Assembly (NCBI RefSeq): GCF_017312405.1
Contig: NZ_BLTG01000016.1
Span: forward strand, 59,510 to 123,509
DNA from: Mycobacterium sp. PO1
Lineage (GTDB): Bacteria; Actinomycetota; Actinomycetes; Mycobacteriales; Mycobacteriaceae
Direction of reading: 5' to 3'
Length of the DNA: 64,000 nt
The notes beneath the pieces are model-generated. The model was not told the DNA's origin. It made no database searches and worked only from the letters and a program-made list of their open reading frames with translations. Positions 17,901-26,260 of the stretch are shown here, one piece after another; within the stretch, counting starts at the first letter, position 1; each line of letters starts with the position of its first letter. Made by a program: the position numbers and the translations under genes.

Positions 17901-19857
17901 CTTCGGCGCCGGCGGCCAGCCGCGCGGCCAGTGTTGGCGTGTAGGTGAACGTTCCGTCCCCGTTGTCGACCAGCGCGCCTTTGCCGGTCGAAGCCGGTGC
18001 ACTGAAGGTCAGGTCATCACCGTCGAAGTCACGGGCAGTGAGCGTCACCGTCACTTCACCGCTGTTCTCATCCGGTGTGGTGGCGCGCGCCCTGGTGATG
18101 CGTGGATCGCTGTTGCGCGGTGCGATGTTCACCGTTACGGGCACGATCAACGCGCCACCGAATCCGTCGGTGACGGTCACGTTGAAGCTGTCGGTGGTGG
18201 CCTCGGCGCCCGCGCCCTCGACCGCGGCGGCGTGGCGGGCTTCGGCAGTCGGGCGGTAGCTGAAGCGCCCCGACGAGTACACGACGACGCGGCCCTTGTC
18301 GGTCTCGGTCGACCCTGCGTAGGTGAGCCGATCGTTGTCGGCGTCGGTGGCGAGCACACGGCCGGTCACGGTCGCCGTCCAGCTGCTCGGCTCGCCCTGG
18401 ACGACGTCATCGAGCTCGGGCCCCGCATTGTCGAGGGCGGCGATCTGCACCGTGAACCGCACGGTGTCGGTGCCGCCGTGCCCGTCGTCGACGGTGACGG
18501 CGAACGTGTCCCGTCGGTCCCACGACCATCCCGGCCGCTGACCCGCGTCCTCACGTGCCTGCGGAGTCGGGGTGTAGACGAAGCTGCCGTCGTCGCCGAA
18601 CACCACGTCACCCTTGTCGACGCCGGTGACCCGGTAGCTGAGCACGTCCCCGTCGGCGTCGCGGGTGACGATCGTCCCCGTCACCGCGCCGGTGTCCATC
18701 GCGGGCAGCCCTACCGAGCCCGACGAGCGGGGACGGTCGTTGGCAGCACGGATCCGGACCGTGACTTCGACCCCGGTCACCCCGCCGTTGCCGTCGTCGA
18801 TGCTGACCACGAACGAATCAGTCGTGTCCGCCTCGGTGGCTCCGTCCTTCGCCGCCGCGTGACGTGCGGCATCCGTCGGCGTATAGGTGAAGCGACCGCG
18901 GGAATCGACCACCACGCTGCCCTTGGCCGTGTTCGTCGACCCGGCGTAGGTCACGCGGTCGAAGTCGCGATCGAAGCCGAACACCTGTCCCGACACCTTG
19001 CCGGTGAACCACCCTGGGGAACCCACCCAGGCCCACCCGGTCGGAGCGGCGTTGTTGTCGTCGATGGCCGACGCCCCGGGAGCGAATGCCCCTTCGAGTG
19101 CGGGTTTTTCGCGCTGTCCGAGCTGCCGACGCGCGAACGCCAACAAGCCCCACAGCAGTGGCGATTCGGCCGGAATGTCGGTGCCGAACGCGTCGAACGG
19201 CGAGATCACGGGTGATGCGATAGATGCCAGGTCGGCCTGTTCGGTGCTCGCCGTTGGAGGCGCCGACACAGGGCGCGTCTCTTCGACGATGCCGGGATCG
19301 GTTGCTTCCGCGCTGATCATCGGATCATCCGCGGTGAACGGCTCGGTGTCTCCGAGGTCGATGAGGACATCGTCGACGACCTCACTGCCCGGTTCCGGAC
19401 GTGGCGGAACTGCTTCGAGGTGCTCCACGGGTGTGCTCGAAACTCGATCGGCCTCAGCGGCGTAGCGTTCGCTCCGATCCTCAACCGGTTCGACGAGCTC
19501 AGCCTCGGGATTGTCGAATCCGACGAGTTCTTCTGCAGCGGAGTCTTCTTCGTCCCCATCGGCAATGTCGGCATCGGAGTCGAATTCACTGTCGATATCA
19601 ACGTCTTCATCGAGGCCGGGGTCGTCCCCGGCATCAGCTGACTCGTCACCATCAACCGACTGCGTATCGGCGGCGTCGAGGCCGGAGTCAGAATAGTTCG
19701 AATCGTCGGCTCCAGCTGTCGTCCGTTCGACCGACGAGCCGGCCGAACCTGTTTCCGTTTCAGCGCAGGCGATTCCAGACGTCGACGCGACTGCCGTGCC
19801 GATTCCCAGCGCGATGGCCAAGGCACCCACCCGACCGACATAGCGCGAATAACCCAT
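14905..19857 (-). CDS. Giant secreted Ig-like/VCBS repeat protein with propeller-like C-terminus
   Basis: A 1650-residue exported protein. Residues 1-32 are a Sec signal peptide (cleavage predicted after ACA). Residues 33-230 are very acidic and low-complexity (Asp/Glu/Ser-rich). The motif SPLLWGLLAFARRQ follows at 232-245. Residues about 269-1109 hold eight tandem repeats of about 105 residues with the pattern D(A/P)DGDxLTxxG, KGxVVV, FxYTPTxxARxxA, DSFxVTVxDGxGG. Residues 1110-1650 contain spaced DGTxYLT / GPDGRAYV motifs resembling beta-propeller blades. No LPXTG sorting motif is seen. An adhesin or cell-envelope role is likely; the ligand is unknown. Its stop overlaps the next gene start. 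Confidence 0.88.
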   Translation of the reverse strand: MGYSRYVGRVGALAIALGIGTAVASTSGIACAETETGSAGSSVERTTAGADDSNYSDSGLDAADTQSVDGDESADAGDDPGLDEDVDIDSEFDSDADIADGDEEDSAAEELVGFDNPEAELVEPVEDRSERYAAEADRVSSTPVEHLEAVPPRPEPGSEVVDDVLIDLGDTEPFTADDPMISAEATDPGIVEETRPVSAPPTASTEQADLASIASPVISPFDAFGTDIPAESPLLWGLLAFARRQLGQREKPALEGAFAPGASAIDDNNAAPTGWAWVGSPGWFTGKVSGQVFGFDRDFDRVTYAGSTNTAKGSVVVDSRGRFTYTPTDAARHAAAKDGATEADTTDSFVVSIDDGNGGVTGVEVTVRIRAANDRPRSSGSVGLPAMDTGAVTGTIVTRDADGDVLSYRVTGVDKGDVVFGDDGSFVYTPTPQAREDAGQRPGWSWDRRDTFAVTVDDGHGGTDTVRFTVQIAALDNAGPELDDVVQGEPSSWTATVTGRVLATDADNDRLTYAGSTETDKGRVVVYSSGRFSYRPTAEARHAAAVEGAGAEATTDSFNVTVTDGFGGALIVPVTVNIAPRNSDPRITRARATTPDENSGEVTVTLTARDFDGDDLTFSAPASTGKGALVDNGDGTFTYTPTLAARLAAGAEDAPNAAKTDVLTFAVSDGHGGTDSASVTVTILPAVGNAAPVDGEFTASPPNSDGVVSGVVSASDPNGDALTFSGTTSTAKGSVVVDPDGSFTYTPAADARHDAAASGASSADKQDSFDVTVVDGNGGTLVVAVTVAVSPANAAPTASYAAGQPDSADGVVAGLVTGSDPDGDAVTFTGPVTSAKGGTVVLNSTTGQFSYTPTPAARDAAAMAGATAADKTDSFAVVASDGHGGTSTVTVSVAVLPAPNSAPSNGNAVVGQPGNAGVVTGTVSASDANGDTLTFGGSTTTTKGSVVVNADGSFVYTPTEAARHAASASAASPSDKQDSFDVTVSDGRGGTLAVPVTVTIAPSNSAPAATYTAGQPNTGSGVVAGIVSGSDPDGDVLSYSAPATSAKGGAITLNTATGQFSYVPTQAARDAAAAPDATAADKVDTFTVTVDDAHGGATALSVTVDVAPAFTIDGTQFPGAAAGPVQFASDGTGYLTLFNQSPDGSLDMTVVVIPTAGAPFGTDPIPGSLPFGAPILRPSGDLFLVNLAGLAAGTAKTDISLVRSDGSVTTQQVMGSPYTAPQFSQDGTAYLTVLTVVDRGDGTGPVPRMSVVRVTPEGQFSTHDTGFAAAAAYIPPGSSQASPSIVVGPDGTAYQAFMASTDPTSAFYRLDQVGILVVPRSGDSFVSTVVQGSPYGAAAALADGTARLTVNTYAEGAVMLVVESDGTSRVIAVDALPLGKPAIGQHVSYLVVSDGTVASLIRIAADGTQSSTVLAGDPVRIYDVLQPQSLVESYVAVGPDDRAYVLFEGELRVYGPAGVERVIPVDGPLGGLRFGADGTPFGVLVHEDFDTAALVNLSTGMVTDPIPVGSGGTVVLVTGPDNSAVFASALTDYDTGATVGSAVALIGSSVVDIPLGGGQVSSAVFGPDGRAYVNAVTYEVDTTTGTVNSATTTVYAVSAGGAAVVFTGDGIGSTSIRDGKLYLTLTDVTNAPDVVTVIRELDVFGPSTEV
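16531..19053 (-). repeat. Eight tandem Ig-like (VCBS/cadherin-like) protein repeats
   Basis: This in-frame array encodes eight units of about 105 residues within the giant secreted protein. Units 5 and 7 resemble each other (both end a helix with DKQDSFDVTV), and units 6 and 8 resemble each other (both have TSAKGG and TGQFSY). The last four units therefore form an A-B-A-B pattern at about 16531-17793, which suggests duplication of a two-domain block of about 630 bases. The first four units are more divergent. The acidic DxDGD motifs at the start of each unit are likely calcium-binding linkers. Confidence 0.85.
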
Positions 19858-19978
19858 GATGTCCCCCCAAACAATCGTGGCAGTTTGCCAGGCTAGACGT
19901 AGGGGGTGCGAAATCGGAAGCGAAACGACGAAACATCCGAAAATTTCGCCATATTTGAGGTCCGAAGACCCGGAGACG

Positions 19979-20425
19979 TCAGGTCAGGGCGAGAGCGCTC
20001 AGCATTGCTGCGCAGGTCAGCACATGCAGTGGCAGCCGCAGCAGGCTCCGTCTCGCCCACCGTGCGGCCGCCGATTCGTTCACATCGGCAGGATCGGTGG
20101 TTTCGAAGGCAAGTGCTTTCGGGGTGAGGTCGACCGCCGACCAGATTCGAACGACGACGTGACCGGCCACTGCCACCAGCAGCGCGGCGCGGACGTCGGG
20201 GGCGCCCCAGGCGGCCACCAGCGACACCGCGAGCAGCACTTCGAACGCGAGGTGCGCGGGCCGCCAGAAACGCACCCGGGAGATCCCCCCGTTGCGGGCC
20301 TGCACGATGCCCGGCCGCTTGGGCCAGAACGGATCGACGACCAGCGCCTCGTAGACAGCTCCGCCCAGCAGGATGCAGGCGGCCAGAGTCGTCATCGCGA
20401 TCACCAGGACAGCAGGGGGCCACAC
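19979..20425 (-). CDS. Small four-helix membrane protein of unknown function
   Basis: A 148-residue protein with four hydrophobic segments: an N-terminal helix (AVLVIAMTTLAACILLGGAV), two central helices around FEVLLAVSLVAAW and ALLVAVAGHVVVRIW, and a C-terminal helix (LPLHVLTCAAMLSALAL). The GTG start at 20425 is the most upstream option. I do not recognise the family with confidence; a DUF1772-like membrane protein is possible. It is divergent from the epoxide hydrolase gene, with 32 bases between starts, so the two may share a promoter region. Confidence 0.6.
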   Translation of the reverse strand: MWPPAVLVIAMTTLAACILLGGAVYEALVVDPFWPKRPGIVQARNGGISRVRFWRPAHLAFEVLLAVSLVAAWGAPDVRAALLVAVAGHVVVRIWSAVDLTPKALAFETTDPADVNESAAARWARRSLLRLPLHVLTCAAMLSALALT

Positions 20426-20457
20426 GTCTCCCGATTATCCAAATGCCAGGATGTGGC

Positions 20458-21561
20458 ATGGCCCACATCCAGCCCTTTCGCATCGACATCCCCGATGCCG
20501 ACCTCGCCGACCTGCGACAGCGTCTCGCGCGCACCCGGTGGCCGGATCAGGAGTGCGTCGACGACTGGAGCCAGGGCATCCCGCTGGCCTACACCCGTGA
20601 GCTGGCCACGTACTGGGCCGATGAGTACGACTGGCGCTCACGCGAGGCCGCGCTGAACCGGTTCGACCAGTTCATCACGAACATCGACGGACTTCCCGTC
20701 CATTTCCTCCACCAGCGCGCGCCGCGGCATGACGCGTTCCCGTTGTTGATCACCCACGGCTGGCCCGGATCGGTCGTCGAGTTCCACAAAGTGGTCGAGC
20801 CGCTGAACGCCGCCGGGTTCCACGTGGTGTGCCCGTCGTTGCCCGGATATGGCTTCTCCGGCAAGCCGACGCACACCGGTTGGGGTGTGGAACGCATCGC
20901 GCAGGCGTGGGACGAGCTGATGGTACGGCTGGGTTATCAGCGCTACGGCGCGCAGGGCGGGGACTGGGGCGCCGCCGTGACCACCCAGATCGGTCGCAAC
21001 CGTGGTCACTGTGTGGCCATCCACACCAACATGCCGCTGGGTCGGCCGCCCAAGGGTCTGCGTGACCCCAGCCCCGACGAATTGGCCGCCCTCGAGCGGC
21101 TTGACTACTACCAAAAGTGGGATTCGGGCTATTCGAAGCAGCAATCCACCCGGCCGCAGACGCTGGGCTACGGACTGGTGGACTCCCCTGTCGGGCAGAT
21201 GGCGTGGATCGTGGAGAAGTTCTGGTCGTGGATGGACTGCGACGGCCACCCCGAGAACGTGCTCACCAAAGACGAGCTGCTCGACAACGTGATGCTGTAC
21301 TGGCTGAACGGTTGCGGGGCGTCCTCGGCGCGGCTGTACTGGGAGAGCTTCGGCAGCTTCGGCGGCGGTGGCCCGGTGACGCTACCCACCGGGGTGGCCG
21401 CGTTCCCGAGGGAGGTGCTGCGCGCACCGCGGCACTGGTGCGAGGACAACTACACCATCACCCGGTGGACCACCATGCCGCGCGGCGGGCACTTCGCCGC
21501 GTTCGAGCAGCCCGAGCTGTTCGTCGACGACGTCGCCGCGTTCTTCAACGAACACCGCTGA
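20458..21561 (+). CDS. Epoxide hydrolase (alpha/beta-hydrolase with EHN domain)
   Basis: A 367-residue enzyme. The N-terminal EHN domain starts FRIDIPDADLADLRQRLART, and the alpha/beta-hydrolase core follows. The oxyanion motif HGWPGS lies at residues 100-105, the nucleophile motif QGGDWG has aspartate at 169, and the C-terminal histidine lies in PRGGHFAAFEQP. This is the standard epoxide-hydrolase set, converting epoxides to diols, often on lipid or xenobiotic epoxides. The ATG at 20458 was chosen over 20443 because AGGA lies six bases upstream of it and the protein then starts at the EHN domain. Confidence 0.9.
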   Translation: MAHIQPFRIDIPDADLADLRQRLARTRWPDQECVDDWSQGIPLAYTRELATYWADEYDWRSREAALNRFDQFITNIDGLPVHFLHQRAPRHDAFPLLITHGWPGSVVEFHKVVEPLNAAGFHVVCPSLPGYGFSGKPTHTGWGVERIAQAWDELMVRLGYQRYGAQGGDWGAAVTTQIGRNRGHCVAIHTNMPLGRPPKGLRDPSPDELAALERLDYYQKWDSGYSKQQSTRPQTLGYGLVDSPVGQMAWIVEKFWSWMDCDGHPENVLTKDELLDNVMLYWLNGCGASSARLYWESFGSFGGGGPVTLPTGVAAFPREVLRAPRHWCEDNYTITRWTTMPRGGHFAAFEQPELFVDDVAAFFNEHR

Positions 21562-21563
21562 GC

Positions 21564-23186
21564 TCACAACCCGAACAACCGGGCGCTCTCCTCGCGCATG
21601 TCCACCTTACGGATCTTGCCGGTGACCGTCATCGGGAACTCATCGACCAGGTGTACATAGCGCGGAATCTTGTAGTGCGCCAACCGTCCCGAGGCGAAGG
21701 CACGTAGCGCTGCGGCATCCAGCGGCTCGCGGTTCGCCTTCATCCGTATCCATGCGCACACCTCCTCGCCGTAGGTGTCGTCGGGCACCCCGATCACCTG
21801 GGCATCCTCGATGTCGGGATGGGTGTAGAGGAACTCCTCGATCTCGCGGGGGTAGATGTTCTCTCCCCCGCGGATGATCATGTCTTTGATGCGCCCGACC
21901 ACGTTGCAGTAGCCGTCGGGCCTCATGACCGCCAGATCCCCGGTGTGCATCCACCCGTCGGAATCGATGGCCTGGGCCGTCTTGTCGTCTTCGCGCCAGT
22001 AGCCGAGCATCACCGAGTACCCGCGGGTGCAGAACTCGCCGGGCTCACCCCGGTCGACGGTCTCGCCGGTATCCGGGTCGACGATCTTGATCTCTACGTG
22101 GGGGTGGGCCCGGCCGATGGATGCGGTCCGCCTCTCCAGGTCGTCGTCGATCAGGGTCTGGCAGGACACCGGTGACGTCTCGGTCATGCCGTACGCGATC
22201 GCCACCTCGGCCATGTGCATGTCCTCGATGCACCGCTTCATCACCTCGACCGGGCACACCGCGCCGGCCATGATGCCGGTGCGCAGTGACGACAGGTCAC
22301 GGGCGGCGAAGTCGGGATGGTTCTGCATCGCGATGAACATCGTCGGGACACCGTAAACAGCTGTGCAGCTCTGCGATTCGATCGCAGCGAGCGTGTGCCC
22401 CGGATCGAACCCGGGAGCGGGGATCACGATCGTCGCGCCGTGCGTCGTGCAGCCCAGGTTGCCCATCACCATGCCGAAGCAGTGGTAGAACGGCACAGGG
22501 ATGCACAGCCGGTCGCCGGGTCCGAGGCCGATCTGCCCGGTGACGAAGTAGCCGTTGTTGAGGATGTTGCGGTGCGACAGCGTCGCCCCCTTCGGGAAAC
22601 CCGTTGTCCCCGAGGTGTACTGGATGTTGATCGGGTCGGTGTTGGACAGTCCCGCCTGGCGAGCCGCCAACTGCTCGACGCTGATTTGTGCCGCGGACTC
22701 GCGCAGTCGGTCCCAGTCGTCGGTACCCAGGAAGACCACCTGCTGCAGCGCCGAGGCCTCGGGCCTGATCTCCCCGACCATCGCCACGTAGTCCGAGGAC
22801 TTGAACGACGTCGCCGAGACCAGCATTCGCAGACCCGACTGCTCGAGAACATAGGCCAACTCGTGGGTCCGGTATGCCGGGTTGATGTTGACCAGGATCG
22901 CCCCGATCTTCGCGGCGGCGAACTGGACGAGCACCCATTCGGCGCAATTGGGCGCCCAGATGCCGATCCGGTCCCCCACCGCCAGTCCCGCAGCCATCAA
23001 ACCTCGCGCCAGCGTGTTGATTTCGTCGTCGAGTTCCGAGTACGTCCAGCAACGGCCGGTTGTGACCTCGACGAGGACGTCGACGTGCGAATGCGCGGCG
23101 GCGGTGCGCTCGAAGTTCGCCCCGATCGTCTCCTCGAGGATCGGGATGTCGGTCGGGCCGGCATCGTAGGACTTCGTCGAGGTCAT
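21564..23186 (-). CDS. Fatty-acid-CoA ligase, FadD35-like
   Basis: A 540-residue AMP-forming acyl-CoA synthetase resembling M. tuberculosis FadD35. The ATP/AMP motif is [12 protein letters not shown], the adenylate motif is [10 protein letters not shown], the hinge region includes [11 protein letters not shown] and [17 protein letters not shown], and the C-terminal catalytic lysine is in [11 protein letters not shown]. It activates fatty acids to acyl-CoA via acyl-adenylate in the cytoplasm or at the membrane. The ATG at 23186 shares one base with the stop of the synthetase gene upstream (TGATG), so both are translated from one mRNA. Confidence 0.9.
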   Translation of the reverse strand: MTSTKSYDAGPTDIPILEETIGANFERTAAAHSHVDVLVEVTTGRCWTYSELDDEINTLARGLMAAGLAVGDRIGIWAPNCAEWVLVQFAAAKIGAILVNINPAYRTHELAYVLEQSGLRMLVSATSFKSSDYVAMVGEIRPEASALQQVVFLGTDDWDRLRESAAQISVEQLAARQAGLSNTDPINIQYTSGTTGFPKGATLSHRNILNNGYFVTGQIGLGPGDRLCIPVPFYHCFGMVMGNLGCTTHGATIVIPAPGFDPGHTLAAIESQSCTAVYGVPTMFIAMQNHPDFAARDLSSLRTGIMAGAVCPVEVMKRCIEDMHMAEVAIAYGMTETSPVSCQTLIDDDLERRTASIGRAHPHVEIKIVDPDTGETVDRGEPGEFCTRGYSVMLGYWREDDKTAQAIDSDGWMHTGDLAVMRPDGYCNVVGRIKDMIIRGGENIYPREIEEFLYTHPDIEDAQVIGVPDDTYGEEVCAWIRMKANREPLDAAALRAFASGRLAHYKIPRYVHLVDEFPMTVTGKIRKVDMREESARLFGL

Positions 23187-24901
23187 CACAGCAGCTCCTC
23201 GTAGCGGTACTCGGCAGGCAGCGGCGTGCCGGTGCGGTGCGCCTCCTCCTCGCGACGGCGCAGGTCCACACGACGGATCTTTCCCGAGATCGTCTTCGGA
23301 AGTTCGGCGAATTCGACACGCCGGACCTTCAGATACGGCGCGAGATGCTCGCGGCTGTGCAGCAGGATCTCCCGGGCCGTGTCGGCGTCGGGAGCCCAGC
23401 CCTCGGCCAGCGTCACATACGCCTTGGGTACCGACAGCCGCATGTCGTCGGGTTGGGGTACCACGGCCGCCTCCACCACCGCGGGGTGCTCGATCAACAC
23501 GCTTTCCAGTTCGAACGGCGACACCTTGTAGTCCGATGATTTGAAGACGTCGTCGGTGCGGCCGATGTAGGTGATGTAGCCGTCCTCGTCCCGGCTGGCG
23601 ACGTCGCCGGTGTGGTAGTAGCCGTCGCGCATGACGTGGCCGTTGCGCTGCTCGTCGTCGACGTAACCGGTCATCAGGTTCAGCGGGCGGGCACACAGAT
23701 CCAGGCAGATCTCGCCCTCGTCGGCCGCCCCGCCGGTCACCGGATCGATCAGCACCACCGGCACGCCGGGCATCGGTCGTCCCATGGAACCGGCCTTGAC
23801 CGGCTGACCTGGCGTGTTGCCGATCTGCAGGGTGGTCTCGGTCTGGCCGAAGCCGTCGCGGATGGTCAACCCCCACGCGCGTTGTACCTGGGCGATGACA
23901 TCGGGGTTCAGCGGTTCACCGGCACCGAGGATCTCGCGCAGCTCCGGCGGCCGCTCCCCCAGCTCAGCCTGGATCAGCATCCGCCACACGGTCGGCGGGG
24001 CACAGAACGTACTGACGCCGGCGCGGCGGATCTGCTCGAGCAGGGCTGCGGCATCGAAGCGGGCGTAGTTGTACACGAAGATGGTGGCCTCGGCGATCCA
24101 CGGGGCGAAGAAGCAGCTCCACGCGTGCTTGGCCCAGCCGGGCGAGCTGATGGCCAGGTGCACGTCCCCGGGACGCACCCCGATCCACGCCATCGTCGAC
24201 AGGTGCCCGACGGGATAGCTGACCTGGGAGTGCTGAACCAGCTTGGGGTGGCTGGTGGTCCCGGAGGTGAAGTAGACGAGCAGCGGGTCGTCGACCGCGG
24301 TGCCGGGTTCGAACGGGGCGGTGGACTCGACAGCCTCGGCGTCGGCGTAGGCACGCCAACCCGCGGCCGGACCCCCAACCGCGACGCCGGTGAACTCGGC
24401 GTCGAGGCCATCGAACTTGCCGATGTCCGACGCGTTGGCGATGACGAAACGGGCGCCGCCGCGGGCCAGGCGGTCGGCGATGTCGTCCGGGCCGAGCGCG
24501 GCCGTGGTCGGCAGGATCACCGCGCCCAGCTTCGACACCGCCAGCATCGACTCCCACAACTCCACCTGGTTGCCGAGCATCAAGATGACGCGGTCGCCCT
24601 TGCCGACCCCCAACCCCCGCAGCCACGTCGCGACCTGATCGGAGCGCCGCGCCATCTGCGCGAACGTCACCTTCTGCTCGGTACCGTCCTGCTCGACGAT
24701 CCACAGCGCGGTGCGGTGGTTGCGGTAGCTGATGTCGCCGCCGGAGCGGTCTTGACCTGCGATCACGTCGAACCAGTCGGTCGCCCAGTTGAACTGCCCG
24801 GTGACTTCGGGCCACTGGAACGTGGCCACGGCCTTGTCGTAGTCGGTGATGAGGTCGACGAGCTGGTCGCGCGCGGTGCGATATCTGTCCGTGTTCGACA
24901 T
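23186..24901 (-). CDS. AMP-dependent acyl-CoA synthetase (medium-chain ACS-like)
   Basis: A 571-residue ANL-superfamily enzyme of the medium-chain acyl-CoA synthetase type. Motifs: [15 protein letters not shown] for ATP binding, DGFGQTET for the adenylate site, [20 protein letters not shown] for the hinge, and [13 protein letters not shown] with the catalytic lysine. It overlaps the FadD35-like gene by one base, so the two CoA ligases form an operon. It is divergent from a GAF-LuxR regulator with only 50 bases between the start codons, which suggests that regulator controls it. The substrate is unknown. Confidence 0.9.
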   Translation of the reverse strand: MSNTDRYRTARDQLVDLITDYDKAVATFQWPEVTGQFNWATDWFDVIAGQDRSGGDISYRNHRTALWIVEQDGTEQKVTFAQMARRSDQVATWLRGLGVGKGDRVILMLGNQVELWESMLAVSKLGAVILPTTAALGPDDIADRLARGGARFVIANASDIGKFDGLDAEFTGVAVGGPAAGWRAYADAEAVESTAPFEPGTAVDDPLLVYFTSGTTSHPKLVQHSQVSYPVGHLSTMAWIGVRPGDVHLAISSPGWAKHAWSCFFAPWIAEATIFVYNYARFDAAALLEQIRRAGVSTFCAPPTVWRMLIQAELGERPPELREILGAGEPLNPDVIAQVQRAWGLTIRDGFGQTETTLQIGNTPGQPVKAGSMGRPMPGVPVVLIDPVTGGAADEGEICLDLCARPLNLMTGYVDDEQRNGHVMRDGYYHTGDVASRDEDGYITYIGRTDDVFKSSDYKVSPFELESVLIEHPAVVEAAVVPQPDDMRLSVPKAYVTLAEGWAPDADTAREILLHSREHLAPYLKVRRVEFAELPKTISGKIRRVDLRRREEEAHRTGTPLPAEYRYEELL

Positions 24902-24951
24902 GGCTAATAGGATCTAGGTCACACCGGTCGGTCCACTACCCCCGAAAGTGG

Positions 24952-25812
24952 GTGAGCCCCGTGACCCCGACGCCTCGGTCCCTGCTGCGCCCCCGCGACG
25001 CCGACGCGCTGCGGGCGACGCTGCGCGCGGTGGCCACCGAGGGCGACGTTCCGGTGCTGTTCGGCGGTGAGGTCCACGGCGACACGCTGCTGCTCAGCGA
25101 GTTCGTCGGCACCCGCACCCAGAACCTGCGGGGTCTGGCGGTGCGGTCGAGTTCGGGGCTCGGTGGAGCCAGCATGGTGGCGGCCCGGCCGATGTCGGTG
25201 GCCGACTACCGACGCGCGGTCACCATCACCCACGACTACGACCGGCCGGTGCTCTCCGAAGGGATCCGCGCGGTACTCGCGGTGCCCGTGCTGGTGGACG
25301 GGCAGACCCGGGCCATGCTCTACGGCGCCTACCGCTCGTCGGCGCCGTTCAGCGGTCGTGCCGCCGACCTGATGATCACCTCGGCCCGCGCACTGGGCGA
25401 CGAATTGCGCATCCGCGACGAGGTGGACCGACGACTGCGACTCGCCGACGCCCGGGGCCCGGCCGGCGCTCATCCGATCGGCGTGGAACAGATCCGTGAG
25501 GTCCATGCCGGGCTGCGCAGCCTCGCCGCCGACGCCACGCCCGCTCTGCAGCAACAGCTCCGCGACCTGGCCGGCCAACTCGCCGCTGCACTGGCCGGTG
25601 AGACCGCGCCGACCGGGGCGGTGTTGACCGTGCGCGAGCTCGACGTGCTGGCCGAGATCGCCCTCGGATGCACGAATGCCGAAGCAGCGCAGCGGCTGTC
25701 GCTGAAAGCCGAGACGGTGAAGAGCTACCTGCGCAGCGCGGCGACCAAGCTCGGGGCACACACCCGTCATGAAGCGGTGTCCAAGGCGCGGCGTGCCGGG
25801 CTGCTGCCGTGA
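24952..25812 (+). CDS. GAF-domain LuxR-family transcriptional regulator
   Basis: A 286-residue regulator. Residues about 15-160 look like a GAF sensory domain (VRSSSGLGGASMVAARPMSV and GIRAVLAVPVLVDGQTRAML). Residues about 222-286 are a LuxR-type helix-turn-helix (LTVRELDVLAEIALGCTNAE and SLKAETVKSYLRSAATKLGA). The GTG start at 24952 follows GAAAGTGG. Divergent placement 50 bases from two acyl-CoA synthetase genes suggests it senses a small molecule, perhaps an aromatic or acyl compound, and controls them; this is inference. Confidence 0.85.
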   Translation: MSPVTPTPRSLLRPRDADALRATLRAVATEGDVPVLFGGEVHGDTLLLSEFVGTRTQNLRGLAVRSSSGLGGASMVAARPMSVADYRRAVTITHDYDRPVLSEGIRAVLAVPVLVDGQTRAMLYGAYRSSAPFSGRAADLMITSARALGDELRIRDEVDRRLRLADARGPAGAHPIGVEQIREVHAGLRSLAADATPALQQQLRDLAGQLAAALAGETAPTGAVLTVRELDVLAEIALGCTNAEAAQRLSLKAETVKSYLRSAATKLGAHTRHEAVSKARRAGLLP

Positions 25813-25840
25813 GGTAAACCGCCACTGGCCGAGATCCTTA

Positions 25841-26260
25841 TCAGTTGTTCGCCCGGCGCCGCTGCATCAGGGCGGCACCCACCTGATAGAGCGGCACGCA
25901 GGCCCAGATGATCAGCAAAGAGATCATCAAACCCATTGGATAATCACGATCCAGGACGGTCGGGTTGTCAGGCTTGGCGCCGGGCGTGTCGAAGACCGGC
26001 ACCGCAAGAAATATCAGGGTCGCCGAACACAGAGCAGCGACGGCGATGGGTGCCCACCAGCTCCCTTTGACCAGCCGGCGTCCCGTGTATCCGAGTACTG
26101 CACTGAGCGGCGCGAAGACGAAGTCGTGAACGATGACGCCGCCTCCCGCCCACACCGCGATCAACGCAATCGTTCTTCCCGGCAGATCAAGAACCAGCAC
26201 GGCACCGTAGGCGGCCGCTGCGAGCCCCGCCACGACCAGCAGAATTCTGGAGGCGGTCAC
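25841..26260 (-). CDS. Small membrane protein downstream of molybdo-oxidoreductase
   Basis: A 139-residue protein with about four membrane helices, for example ILLVVAGLAAAAYGAVLVL and GLMISLLIIWACVPLYQVGA, and a basic C-terminus QRRRANN. The GTG at 26260 overlaps the stop of the cytochrome b/molybdopterin gene (GTGA), so the two are translationally coupled and probably function together. I do not recognise the family. A role as a membrane subunit or assembly helper for the oxidoreductase is plausible but unsupported. Confidence 0.7.
   Translation of the reverse strand: MTASRILLVVAGLAAAAYGAVLVLDLPGRTIALIAVWAGGGVIVHDFVFAPLSAVLGYTGRRLVKGSWWAPIAVAALCSATLIFLAVPVFDTPGAKPDNPTVLDRDYPMGLMISLLIIWACVPLYQVGAALMQRRRANN

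Noticed and set aside
16531..19053. Repeat region as a CRISPR array or PE_PGRS gene
   Set aside because: Units are about 315 bases long and encode Ig-like domains; there are no short identical repeats with unique spacers and no PE domain or GGA-rich repeats.
15400..19215. Very long plus-strand open frame opposite the giant repeat gene
   Set aside because: Its translation is Arg/Gly/His/Val-rich without recognisable domains, as expected for the antisense of a high-GC gene.
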